Part shown: piece by piece, positions 44,767-54,699 of the stretch | How the letters are laid out: each line of letters starts with the position of its first letter | Numbering within the stretch: position 1 is the first letter of the stretch | Assembly (NCBI RefSeq): GCF_000315625.1 | Contig: NW_005434660.1 | Coordinates: forward strand, 531,911-595,910 | DNA from: Guillardia theta CCMP2712 | Lineage: Eukaryota > Cryptophyceae > Pyrenomonadales > Geminigeraceae | Direction of reading: 5' to 3' | DNA: 64,000 nucleotides | Program-made: the position numbers and the translations under genes | The notes under the pieces: model-generated | The model's database searches: none | Seen by the model: only the letters and a program-made list of their open reading frames with translations | What the model was told of the DNA's origin: nothing

Positions 44767-45240
44767 GTAAGTGGCGGAGGTTGCTGGGGAGTTGAGAGCA
44801 GAGGAGGTGGGAAGTTGGAAAGCCAGGAGAAGATGAAGGGAGGGAGGAGGAGGGGACCAAGAGCAGGAGCAGGAGGGGACAAAGACGGCGACGGCAAGTG
44901 GGAGAGGACGAGAGAAGGAGGAGGGGGTGCGGGCGAAAAGGTCGCGAGAGGGAGACAGGGAGGAGGAGGATCAGCGAGGAGTCTGACGTCTGTTGTCGTC
45001 AGAACTTCATGTCACCACCAAACATCCTTCGTCCACCATCCAAGCATGACCTAATCTAATGAGAGGGTTAAACGTATCCCTCGTGATACTCTTGTCAAAT
45101 AAACGCTCAGTCATGGTCATGATCACCCCACCTTTTCCCTTCCACCACCCCTCCTTCCTCTATCGCGAAAATGGAGTCAAGCAATGCAGATACAGCTACC
45201 TCCTCTCAACAAACTTGAAAAAATTTTTTTTTTTCTTTTT
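44767..45240. other. Purine-rich intergenic region
   Basis: GGAGGA/GGGAG-rich to 44980, then unique sequence ending in an A/T run beside the second gap. No gene recognised. Confidence 0.4.
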
Positions 45241-45340
45241 NNNNNNNNNNNNNNNNNNNNNNNNNNNNNNNNNNNNNNNNNNNNNNNNNNNNNNNNNNNN
45301 NNNNNNNNNNNNNNNNNNNNNNNNNNNNNNNNNNNNNNNN
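45241..45340. other. Assembly gap (100 N)
   Basis: Exactly 100 N, preceded by a T run and followed by a CTC-rich low-complexity tract (45341-45475), which probably broke the assembly. True length unknown. Confidence 0.97.
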
Positions 45341-45515
45341 CCCTCTTCCTCCTGCTCCTCCTCCTGCATCCTCCTCCTGATCCTCCTAATGCTCCTCCTG
45401 CTCCTCCCTCCTCCTCCTCCTCCTCTTCCCGCTTCTTCCCTCCTCCTCCCTCCTCCCTACCCTTCTTCCAGCCTCCTCCGTAATCAGCTCATCCTGAAGC
45501 AGGCGAAATGTGCAG

Positions 45516-46936
45516 GCGAAGCTCCAGGGAAGAAAGAAATGTGCGCATTCCGAGGTTGAGAACTTGCGCTTGGCCTTTGAGGTGAAGGAGGAGGGCGAAG
45601 GAGCGGGCTGAACGCTCCTCCAGGCTCTTGATCCCATGGGGACCGGCAGCATTGACATCGAGGTGACTTGCTCCTCTCAGACCATGTCTAAAAGCGTTCA
45701 GGCGTTCGTGCAGCAGTCAGGCATGGGAGGAGAAGACAAGGAGAGGAGGAGGGTGACCGCGTTACAGCCATGAGCAAACAGGTCGCTGAAGGATTCTTGC
45801 ACAAGTGTAACAATGCTGGTGTTTCAAATCCGATTACATTCCCCAAGGTGAGCAGCACCAGCACCAGCACCAGCACGAGCCTTTGTTCACCATGTTCACC
45901 TTCTTGTCAGCTCGTGAAGGTTCTGTACCCTCACCTCGCTCATCTCTACAAGACCCACGAGCTTGTAAGCGAACGCTTGTGTGATGTGCGAGTGACCTCC
46001 TTGCAGCCTCCGGCGACAGCTATGAGGATCAAAGAGAGAGAAGAAGCTGGTGAGGAAGAGGAAGAAGAGGAGGGAGAGATGAGAAAGAGGAAGAAGAGGT
46101 GGGAGTTGGAGGATCGAGAAATTGGGACAGGCAGGAATGACGGATCAGATGGGCAAGATGACAAGGTAGCAGGGAAACTCCCGACGCTTGAATCTCAACT
46201 GAAGAAGAAACATGTCAACGAGATCCAGGAGCTCTTCGACCTTCTCGACAGCGAGCGGTCGGGAAGCGTCAGCTTCGAGGTCTGCCGCTCCGTCAAGCTG
46301 CCCGGATCTGTACTCTGATGTTCCTCGAGGTGATGGAGAAACACTTCGCCTCCAATGGACTCTTCAAACCGAACGTAGGAGGAGGAGGAGGAGGAGGAGG
46401 AGGAGGAGGAGGAGGAGGAGGAGGGGGAGTAGGAGAAGGTGGTGGTGGTGGTGGTGGTGGTGGTGGTGGTGACGTGTCACAGGAGCTCATCGAGATGATG
46501 CAAGCTATCGTTGACAAGCACGCTGCTGCACATGGAGGTTCATCGGAGAGGAAGCTAACGATGGAACAATTCATGATGTTCGTGAAAGAGTGAGATCAGA
46601 GAAACTGACTTTGATTCGGTTTTCTCTTACTCGTCTGTGCTCAAGATTCTATCCAGCTGGAAGAACTTTGAAGCTCGAGGTATCAAAGCTTCCCGTCTCA
46701 AATCTCTGCCATCACCATCCTCTCCTCTGCCTTTCCTGTCCTCCCTGCCACTCATCGTCCCTCTCCTCTTCACTCCCCCCTCAATCCCCTCGCTCTCTTC
46801 TCTCCTATTCTCCTCTCCTTCCTCCCTTCCTCCTCTTGTCTCAATTGTTGGCGCAGGCCTTCATTCGGTACTCGAAAGAGATGATGGAGATGCAGAGCAA
46901 TCAGATGAAGAAGAAGTATTCGTCCTTCACTTTCTC
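45516..46936 (+). CDS. EF-hand calcium-binding protein with Gly-rich insert (ends approximate)
   Basis: Exons encode VENLRLAFE/ALDPMGTGSIDIE, a complete EF-hand loop with the intron inside the motif. AFVQQSGMGGEDK and VAEGFLHKCNNAGVSNPITF follow, then an acidic segment. A second EF-hand reads HVNEIQELFDLLDSERSGSV with SFE, then VMEKHFASNGLFKPN, a poly-Gly tract from a GGA/GGT microsatellite (46377-46470), LIEMMQAIVDKHAAAHGG, KLTMEQFMMF and AFIRYSKEMMEMQSNQ. Loop ligands Asp, Asp/Ser and Glu are present in both. The style is centrin/calmodulin-like, but length and insert are unusual. The 5' exon may lie in or before the gap, and the 3' end past 46936 is uncertain. Confidence 0.5.
46377..46470 (+). 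repeat. GGA/GGT microsatellite inside an EF-hand gene
   Basis: About 16 GGA units then about 10 GGT units. In the coding frame both encode Gly, so change in unit number would alter only Gly-tract length. Confidence 0.9.
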
Positions 46937-47334
46937 CATCAGTCTAATGCATTCCCTCCAGGAAACAGGTGTCTCTGTCGCCAGGCACGTGATGGCCGAC
47001 GGCTCCCTCGCTTACCTCCACCACGAGCGTCTCACAGTCTCGCTGCCTGGCCCAAGGCTTCTCCCATCGTCCGATCACCTCCTCCTCTCCTCTTCCTTCC
47101 TCGCCTTCTCCTCTCCCTTTCCTCTTCTTCTGTCCCCTCCTCTCCTATCCTATCCCTTCCTCTCCTCGCCTCTCCCTGGCCTCCTCCCCTCCCCTCCTTC
47201 TCACCTTGTATCTGACCTGGTGCCGTTACTTGAAGTGGTTCAAAGCGATTCTGTCGCCGAATTAAAAGGATTCATTCGATTTAGATCATTTGTCGGGGCC
47301 TGGCATCGATTTTTTTTAAATGCAATACACCGTT

Positions 47335-47671
47335 AGCAACTACACCACCACCCTACCCCTAAACCAACCCCGTGACTCGACAACCCTACCCTCTCCATTC
47401 CCACGACAACAAATAACCCCACCCTCAGTGCCGTCGCTAAACGAATGCTACTGCAAGTGATAGTACCCCACCAGAGTCACTCTCTGCGATGCTGAATGAC
47501 CGGTCCGATACAGTCGTATGCCACCCCTTTATCCATAACCCCACCTGTGAAGTGGCTGACCCTTTCACCCTACCCCCTATGCATTGCTCGTTTGACTACC
47601 CCTCATGAAACCCCTACCTAGGCAGACTACCCCTGCCTGCTGATCTCCCCGACTGTCTCCCTACCACTGCC
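47335..47671. promoter_or_regulatory. C-rich ACCCTACCCC block upstream of the repeat-bearing coiled-coil gene
   Basis: Dense ACCCCACCCT, TACCCCTA and ACTACCCCTG words over 300 bp, ending at the next start codon (47672). It is the clearest example of the recurring upstream class. Confidence 0.45.
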
Positions 47672-48845
47672 ATGCCGGAAGCGACGGGTCGCGCTCCTCT
47701 CTGCGAGCTGCGGGAGAGCCGCCTGAACGTGCAGGGTCAGACAGAGATCAGGAAGAGAAGCAAGAGCGAAGCAACAGAGACGAACAAGAGCGAAGCGACA
47801 GAGACGAATAAGAGCGAAGCGACAGAGACGAACAAGAGCGAAGCAACAGAGACGAATAAGAGCGAAGCGACAGAGACGAACAAGAGCGAAGCGACAGAGA
47901 CGAACAAGAGCGAAGCGACAGAGACGAACAAGAGCGAAGCGACAGAGACGAGGGAGGTCACGGTCGAGCAGCTCCAAAGAGAAGTGCAGCATTTGAAAGG
48001 AGAGCTGGTGGAAGCCAACTTGAAGCGGAAGAAGGTGAGAGAGAGGAGAAGGCGCTTGAGGTGACTTGCAATCTTGATAGAACTCTTCACGAGTGCTAGA
48101 GCTTGCCGAGAGACTAGGCAAGGCGGACGAGAGGGAGAGCATTCTAAGAAGCAAGTTGTCAGCTGCGGTACCACACGGATGAAACTCGAGGCACTGAATG
48201 ATGTGAGATGCTGCAGAAAGATCAGCTCAAAGATCTCAAGAAGCAGCTCAAGTCCCATCAGGCGTTAGGATGCGGTACCGGTACTGCTGACTTGCATGCT
48301 ACGAGCTCACTTGTCTGAGGAGGTACCGGCCGCATGCACGCCCTGCATTCTGTGCCAGAAGGAAACGAAAGCTGCTGTGGTGAATCGCCACCCAAGTCTC
48401 AAGAGCAGAGCGAGGTGAGGAGAGAGGAGAGAGGAAAGGAAGACAGAGTTGGGATGATACGGAATGAGTTGTTCCCACAGGACGTCCAAGCAAGCCTCGT
48501 CTACGTCTACCTCCTCCGCTTCCCGCATACACATTCAGGTATCGAGTGAAGCTCAAAGACCAGATGTTGAGCTTGTGGTTCAGTTTGTCTTCCAGCTCAG
48601 AGTCCGTCGAGGAGGCAGCGGTGAGAGGCACCTCAGCTATCGACCGCCTGCTGATGTACTGCAGGGCCCACCTCATGGAGGCTGTCCTGACGCTCTTCTA
48701 CACCCTCCTCCTCCTGGCGTGCTTTGTGCTGGGCTCGGATACTGCACGACTGGTGTTGCCGTCTGAGAAAGACGGCGACCACGAGCATCTGATGATCGCG
48801 TCCTTCACTACCTCCTCCCTCCACTTCCTTTTGCAGCGAATGTAA
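47672..48845 (+). CDS. Coiled-coil protein with KSEATETN tandem repeats and C-terminal membrane helix
   Basis: Exon 1 (47672-48034) starts MPEATGRAPLCELRESRL and carries about eight copies of an octapeptide, KSEATETN, encoded by a 24-bp repeat (47758-47951). It ends VEQLQREVQHLKGELVEANL. Next exons encode VLELAERLGKADERESILRS and KDQLKDLKKQLKSHQ, continuing the coiled coil. A CTPCILCQKE segment, VQASLVYVYLLRFPH and YRVKLKDQMLSLWFSL follow. Finally LMEAVLTLFYTLLLLACFVLG, a transmembrane helix, lies about 50 residues before the stop at 48843-48845. The layout resembles golgin-type or tail-anchored tethers, but no family is recognised. Joins between 48180 and 48550 are provisional. Confidence 0.55.
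47758..47951 (+). repeat. 24-bp coding minisatellite
   Basis: Eight near-perfect units of AAGAGCGAAGCGACAGAGAC plus four bases. A/G variation at third positions leaves the octapeptide unchanged. Confidence 0.95.
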
Positions 48846-49154
48846 ATGCGTCCCCCCTGTAAAATTTGTAGTACAGAAACCATGGCAAGCTCCCTCCTTG
48901 TCTCTACTCTGTTCTGCTCTGCTCCCCCACGCTCCTCCTTCTCCCTTCTCCCTTCTCCCTTCTCCTCCTCCTCCTCCTCCTCCTCCTCCTCCTCCTCCTC
49001 CTCCTCCTCCTCCTCCTCCTCCTCGAGTTTTGTCGCTCCTGCAGTTTGTCGGGATCTCCTGGGAACCTTTCATGCCCACCCATGTACACGGAGACCACCC
49101 CTCCTTGTACCATGAAATACCCACCCCTGTGAGTCCTGCAAGGATTTCTTACGC
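48846..49154. other. Intergenic region with CTC microsatellite
   Basis: CTC tract at 48963-49023, then ATACCCACCCCTG words at 49120-49130 just before the next start. No gene. Confidence 0.5.
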
Positions 49155-51156
49155 ATGGCGCTGCTTCCAGTGCTGTCGGTGATCATGTACGCGATGAGTG
49201 TGGAAGCTTTCAGCTCACCAACGGTGAATCATGACGTAGAGGATGATATCCTGACCTCTCCTCCTCCTCCTCCTCCTCCTCCTCCTCCTCCTCCTCCTCC
49301 TCCTCCTCCTCCTCCTCCTCTCTCACTCCTCCCCTCCCCCTCCCCTTCCTCCGCCCCTTCCTCTGCCTCTTCTCCTCCCCCTCTTCTCCATCCCCGAGAT
49401 GCCGTCTCCCTTGCTAAGACCATCTTCTTCAACACCACGTGAGGAGGTCTCGTCTGGAGCATCATACAGTCACGTGTCGCCCATCAGAACATGGTTCCTT
49501 GTCTGACCATTCAACACGACAGGTGGGGCGACTTGCTCTCGGGAGATGCTTCTGCGCCAAGCAGCTCCGACCGAGCTCGTGCATGACCAGCAGGAACCGG
49601 CGAGGTGAGGGACAGACGAGGAAGTGCGGCATGACGAAAGGTGCAGAAGCTCCGACAGCGAAATTGCTCACCAACTTTTTCGAGGAAACGAACATGCGAG
49701 CTGGGACAGGAACTCATCTTGCTCCTCACAGGCTGTCAGGCTCATTGAGAGCGGCGAGATGGCCAAGGCTGAAGCTGCGCTAACGCACGCAGAGAACGTC
49801 TGGAGGGAGGCGGATGTGGTGCGATACCTTGAGCACCTTGTCGTCGCTCATGGAGTTGCAGCTGAGGAGAGACGAGTCACCCTACACGGCGATGCTGGAG
49901 GAGGCGAGAAGCGCCATGGAGCAGTGAGAGTCTGTCGCATGCTCGCTCGTCCAGCTCACAGCGACGGCAGACCTGACAAGGTGACGTCGCTCGGGGCTCA
50001 TCTAGCTGGCAACATCACGCAGCGCTGCAAGGAGGTGGGAGGAGGAGGAGGAGGAGGAGGAGGAGGAGGAGGCTTCCTTTCTCACACTCGCTCCAGCTGC
50101 TTGCAGCAAGCAAAGCCATCCCGTCGAGCGATCGAGCAGCGACGATAGAAGAGGAAGGAGAAACGGAGGGCAAAGAGAAACTAATGCTGGAGGGTTGCAG
50201 GCGAAGAAATACGCAGAAGAAGCAGAGGAGGCGTACGAGGCCGCGGGGTTGCTTGAAATGTGTCTCACAGTCTCAACGGCCCAGCAGCACCTGACGGGTT
50301 GATAGACCGCAGTCAAGAAGCGCTTTGAGAGAGACGAAAATTCAAGTTCTCTTTGCCGAGTGGAAGTTAGGCGCTGAGCAGGTAAGCCGAACGAGAGACC
50401 GGAGCGAAGGAAGGGATGGGGAGGCACAGGAAGAGCGTTTGAGAGAAGGAGGAGAGCGACAGGAGGGAGGGAGAATGTAAATTTCTGTCCTGCTAGCGAT
50501 CGGAGAGGAGTGAGGCCTCGTGGATCGAGCGACATGTGATGAAGGTGGCACGCAAGCAAAAGATCCACGAGGAGGCCGGTGAGGGCGGAGAGCGAGAGGA
50601 TGAAGCAAGCTTGACCATTGGAGCTCAGAGAGTGAGCGAGGAGCGGACGAGCAGGTGGCACTTAAGGCTGGAGCGAAGGAGCGAGCAGACCAGGTGGAGG
50701 AGGAGGAGGAGGAGGAGGAGGAGGAGGAGGAGGAGGATGTGCTCATGGCGTGGCAGGGCTTCCTTGTAGCAGAACAATTGGTTGCGGACGGCAAGTTTGA
50801 TGAAGGTGACGTGTGGTGAGCTCGCGTCCTTTGATGACGTCAGTGTGCAGCTCGACAAGTGCTGGAGGAGGTGGAGGAAGGCTGGCGGGTCTCAGGCATG
50901 CTGGGGTTCCCTGGAAGACCGTGAGATCTCCCTCCCTCCCTCCCCCTTCTCTTCCACCTCAATACCCTCTCCCTCCCTCCCTCCCTCCCTCCCTCCTCCT
51001 TCCCATCTTTTCCACTTCCTCCCACCGCCTGCCTTCTCAATGCCCAGCAGATTCGAGAAGGCGATCGAGGATCTGCTGGCCAAGTGCGAGAGAACCGACA
51101 CTCGTCTAGGTCAACGAGGAGATGAAAGTTGCGAGCCTGACGCGACGGCAGGATAA
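49155..51156 (+). CDS. Provisional gene with secretory/plastid-type leader and TPR-like helices
   Basis: The first exon encodes MALLPVLSVIMYAMSVEA followed by FSSPTVNHDVED. The Ala-Phe junction is the pattern seen at signal-peptide cleavage sites of plastid-bound proteins in algae with red complex plastids. A CTC tract (49257-49320) is probably intronic. Later exon-like frames include AVRLIESGEMAKAEAALTHA with ENVWREADVVRYLEHL (about 49725-49850), AKKYAEEAEEAYEAAGLLEM (about 50200-50260), VARKQKIHEEAGEG and RFEKAIEDLLAKCERTDTRL to a stop at 51154-51156. The paired helices resemble TPR/SNAP-type repeats. I could not join these exons reliably. Two genes are possible. Confidence 0.3.
49257..49320. 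repeat. CTC microsatellite
   Basis: About 20 CCT units, one of several in 48.9-50.8 kb. GGA tracts lie at 50038-50070 and 50699-50735. Confidence 0.9.
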
Positions 51157-51370
51157 ACGAGAGAGACAAGGAGACCAAGCATCGTGTCCTCTCCTTCCTT
51201 TCCGTCCCCCTTCTCATTCCCCTTCCCTCTCCTCCTTCGGATTGAAAGCCCGACAACTTGGGTGTTGATAGCTCGCATGTAATGATCGAAACGTTAATTG
51301 ATGACAGTGCTACTGCTCAATCTGCTCTCCTCTCGCTCCCTCTGCTCTCTTGCGAGCAACTTGACGCCTC

Positions 51371-53108
51371 CTACAGCTTCGAGCGGTTCAGCGACGCGCT
51401 GCTGGTGATGTAACCCGACGGCCCGTCGATGGGGAAGAAGACCTGCGGAGGTGTGAGACGTTGAGAGCAAGCAGGTCTGCCTCACGTCATTGTTCGTGGC
51501 GTGCATGTGAGCAGGGACGTTGAGGGAGGACAGGGGCATGTAGTGCAGGTTGGGCGTGATGATCTTAATGTCCTGTGCGCACGTCAGACAAGAAGGAGGA
51601 GGAGGAGAAGGAGACAGTGATATGCGGCTTGCACGCTTCGATGGCCCCCAGACACATCTGGTGTTGGGTCAACTGGGCGGAGGGAGAAGGGACGCCTTCC
51701 TTAGCAGGACCTGCAACCATGACAAGGTCATGGCCCGGTGATGAACCAGCTGGACTCACCCGCAAAGTTCTTGATGAAAGCTGTCTTGACACGCTCGTAG
51801 CACTCGTTGAAAGGAGCTTTGTCGCTCGCATACTCCCACTCCGACTGAAACCTCACGTCAGTCCTCCGCCTTCCTCCCTCCCACCACTCTTGGCGTCTCC
51901 TCGGCGCCTCCCGACCTCTCGTCTTGCTCACCTCTACGGAGGTACTGAAGATGCGATCAGTCGATTCGCCGAGGGTCGTCCACTTGTCCTTCTCCATGAT
52001 GGAGCCTTTGTGGCCGACGAAGCCGGTGAAGCTGAAGCAACGTCAGCGCAGTCTTTCTTGACTCTGTCGCTCACGAGGATTGAGTCGACTTGAGCACGAT
52101 GAAGTTGAGGATTCCTCCTGCTCATCCGTTCACTCACACCCAGGCCTCGCATCCTTGTTGCTCTGTTCGCTCACGTACGGACCTCTCCCCTTCTTCCTCT
52201 CTCCTCCTCCTCCTTCCTCTCTCCTCCTCCTCCTTCCTCTCTCCTCCTCCTCCTTCCTCTCTCAGTGTCTCACCGGTGATCTTAGCTGGGGCTCCTCGAG
52301 ATTGCACGACCTGACGATCCCGTGAGCCCCATCCCCTCACAGCATGGTCATGCCAGCACCTTAGCGTATCTCCTCTCAGTCGTCGTCTTGGTGAAGGCGT
52401 GGTTGTGAGGCTCCTGGTCAATCTGCAGTGACGAGAATGAGCAAGGGGTGAGGCACCTCGGTAGGGAGCAGGGAAGGCGGTTGAGGGAAGACGTTGAGAG
52501 GACGAGGGACTGAGCGAGGAGGAAGAGGAATTTCAGAGAAAGGAGAAGGCGGAGGAGCGTGTGAAGGAGCTGACATGAATGCGGCCCCAGGGGTCCTCGA
52601 AGAGCGTGACTTGCACTTTGGTGATCCAGTGATAACTGGCGTGGACGTCAGGAGATCGAGCAGAGGGAGGAAGAATCTAGCTACGTGCTGAGGAAGTGAG
52701 AGGCAATCACTTTGCCGAATTCCTCCGGGCTGGACAGGTCATGGCTCTGGATCAACCAGGATCAGGAGGGTTGCACGTGAGAAGAGGAGGGAAGTACCCG
52801 AGCGAGTTGGTAGACAGTGTTCTTCTGCGTCTCTGTGGCAACGATCTTGGTGTTGCTTCCGGTGGTCCACGAATCTGCAAAGTCGCCCCACAGCAAAGTG
52901 TTGACCTGACCTCATTTCACCCCTCACTCAGCCTTTCCTCGCCATGATCCCCTCACCGTGAGCTCGTGGATTTCATGCCGTCCACTCCTGCCAGACAGAC
53001 AGAGGTCAATCAAGTAAGAGAGCACGAGCTCACTTACGATTGTCGGTTCAGTTTCATAACACGGATCTTGATTTTGCCGTATGCATGCTCTGATAGATGT
53101 CCGCTCAT
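51371..53108 (-). CDS. Urate oxidase (uricase) with C-terminal SKL peroxisomal signal
   Basis: About ten short exons run from ATG 53108-53106 to TAG 51373-51371. In order they read MSGHLSEHAYGKIKIRVMKL; SGRHEIHELT; VNTLLWGDFADSW with IVATETQKNTVYQLAR; SHDLSSPEEFGKVIASHFLS; YHWITKVQVTLFEDPWGRIH; IDQEPHNHAFTKTTTERRY; VVQSRGAPAKITG; ILNFIVLKSTQSS; FTGFVGHKGSIMEKDKWTTL with ESTDRIFSTSVE; FQSEWEYASDKAPFNECY; a helix LTQHQMCLGAIEA; DIKIITPNLHYMPLSSLNV; and VFFPIDGPSGYITSSASLN ending RSKL. This follows uricase throughout, including GDF, ATxTxKNTVY, HxHxF and the NLHY strand. The enzyme oxidises urate to 5-hydroxyisourate. SKL is a type 1 peroxisomal signal. Confidence 0.93.
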
Positions 53109-53646
53109 CTAACATATACGAGATCAGAAGCCGCAAAGGCAGTCCATCTGTTCCATCATCCCTCTCCTTCCCCTCCCTCTCTCCCTCCCTCTCCCTCTCT
53201 CATGCTCCTCCGCTCTCTTCGATGTGGCTGACTGCCAACATGGGGGATCCAGACGCTTCTTGGCAGGGGCCAATTAGGTGGTAGGGGTACCATCATGATC
53301 AATTGTAGGGGTGGATCTGGTGAAAGTACCGGTTCATTTCATAACACACAGAAGGGAATTCATGGGGCTCAGGAACAGGAGGAGGGGATATTGCGATAAA
53401 CCGGGATCAATATGGGGGGTGGGGTAGTAAGTACGTAGGACACGTTACAACGGTTGCAAGCTGGGAGCCCCTCAAAAGCAAAAAAAGAGAAAGAAAGAAA
53501 GAAAGAAAGAAAAAACAAGATCTTGTAAAATCAATTTTTTTCTTTTGTTGGAAGTTTTTTTACTTTTGGGCCTCCGGCCTTCACGGCCCGGCCTTAGGTA
53601 ATCCGTTATGAAGCGTAACGGTTTGATACGGAAATAGGTCAGGGGA
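53109..53646. promoter_or_regulatory. Divergent interval between uricase and a membrane-protein gene
   Basis: CT-rich near the uricase start. 53270-53430 is G-rich with GGTAGGGGTACC and GGGGTGGGGTAGT words. An AAAG microsatellite lies at 53483-53512. A CCTCCGGCC/GGCCCGGCC patch and a TAACGG...TTGATACGG segment follow. No gene. Confidence 0.45.
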
Positions 53647-54560
53647 ATGCAGTTCGAGGTGTATGCGAGGAGGGAGGGATCGAGGAGCGAGGGGGCGCGG
53701 TGGGGGAGAGCAGCGGCATCTGCTGTGTCTCTCTCATGTGTACTCATCCTTGCTGTGTACTTGGTCGCAATGCAAGGAGGCAGCAGCGACTCTTCCTCGC
53801 AGTCGCTCTCGCAGTCCCGTCAGGCGCTGGACTGGTCTGTCCCTAGGAAACTCAGAAGCCTCGCACAAGATCACGACGATCGCAACGATCTCGCACGCAT
53901 CCTTCGAGATGGGCAGAGTGCGATGAAAGATCGGGAGAGACCCGTCAATGGTGGGGAGGAAAGCTTCCGCAAAGCTGCTCTTCAGGACGAGAAGGTGACA
54001 ATCTAACTGGTGGCGCCAACGCTAAGCCTTTAATCTTTTTAGAGGAAGAAGGAGGAGAAGAAGGAACGAAGGGAAGAAGAGAAGACGAGGATGTTGACCA
54101 GGCAGGATAAGGACTTGATGCTTAAGACAAAGACCATGGTGCCTTGGGTGCGCTGGCCTCGGGACTCAGGTACAAGTTGGAGTGGCAGGCGCATCTCGCT
54201 GACAGGTTTGGCGGATGTTCAGATCACTTCTCGACGGCGAACAAGCAGATTTTACTTCAGGAGCCTGTTGAGCTCATGATGAAGGACAACGCGGCTCAAG
54301 TGATGCCGTTGAAGGAGATCATGAACAGTGAGGCATGCGATGAGCCCTGTCTTCGCTCACTGCATTTCAGGAATCGTAGTCGATCGCAAGCTCCACACAG
54401 GCGAAGTGAGCGACACTCAATTGGCCATGGCCGATATGAAGGCGAACAAGTGAGTTGAGTTGCCAAGTGATTCCGTCCTTTGCTGACGTTGGCCATCTAC
54501 AGAATGGGAGGACGAGTGGTGAACGGCAAGTCGTCGTTGGACTGCTCGCCGTTCTGCTGA
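53647..54560 (+). CDS. Type II membrane protein, multi-exon, unknown
   Basis: Exon 1 (53647-53994) encodes MQFEVYARREGSRSEGARWG, then a membrane anchor, AVSLSCVLILAVYLVAM, and a polar stalk. Exon 2 (from 54043) is a charged helix, RKKEEKKERREEEKTRML. Further exons give YKLEWQAHLADRFGGCSDHF with NKQILLQEPVELMMKDNAAQ and VMPLKEIMN, then IVVDRKLHTGEVSDTQLAMA, and MGGRVVNGKSSLDCSPFC with the stop at 54558-54560. The splice between exon 2 and YKLEW is not resolved. The short basic N terminus with one anchor suggests a lumenal C-terminal domain. Family not recognised. Confidence 0.55.
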
Positions 54561-54699
54561 TCCAGCCAAGGCTCAAGTCTTATCTTTAACCCGTCGTGGT
54601 GTTAAACTACAGTAGACAAATTTATTTACTCGATGAAATGCATACAATGACTTTCATGATATCCAGTCATTTTCACAGCACAAGTCAGCTGGTTCTTAA

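Noticed and set aside
47758-47951. 24-bp repeats considered as a CRISPR array
   Set aside because: No spacers; the units keep a coding octapeptide in frame.
36800-53640. Similar TAACG(G/T)TTTGATA words near 36.8 and 53.6 kb as a shared regulatory site
   Set aside because: The match is short and the flanks differ; chance cannot be excluded by eye.
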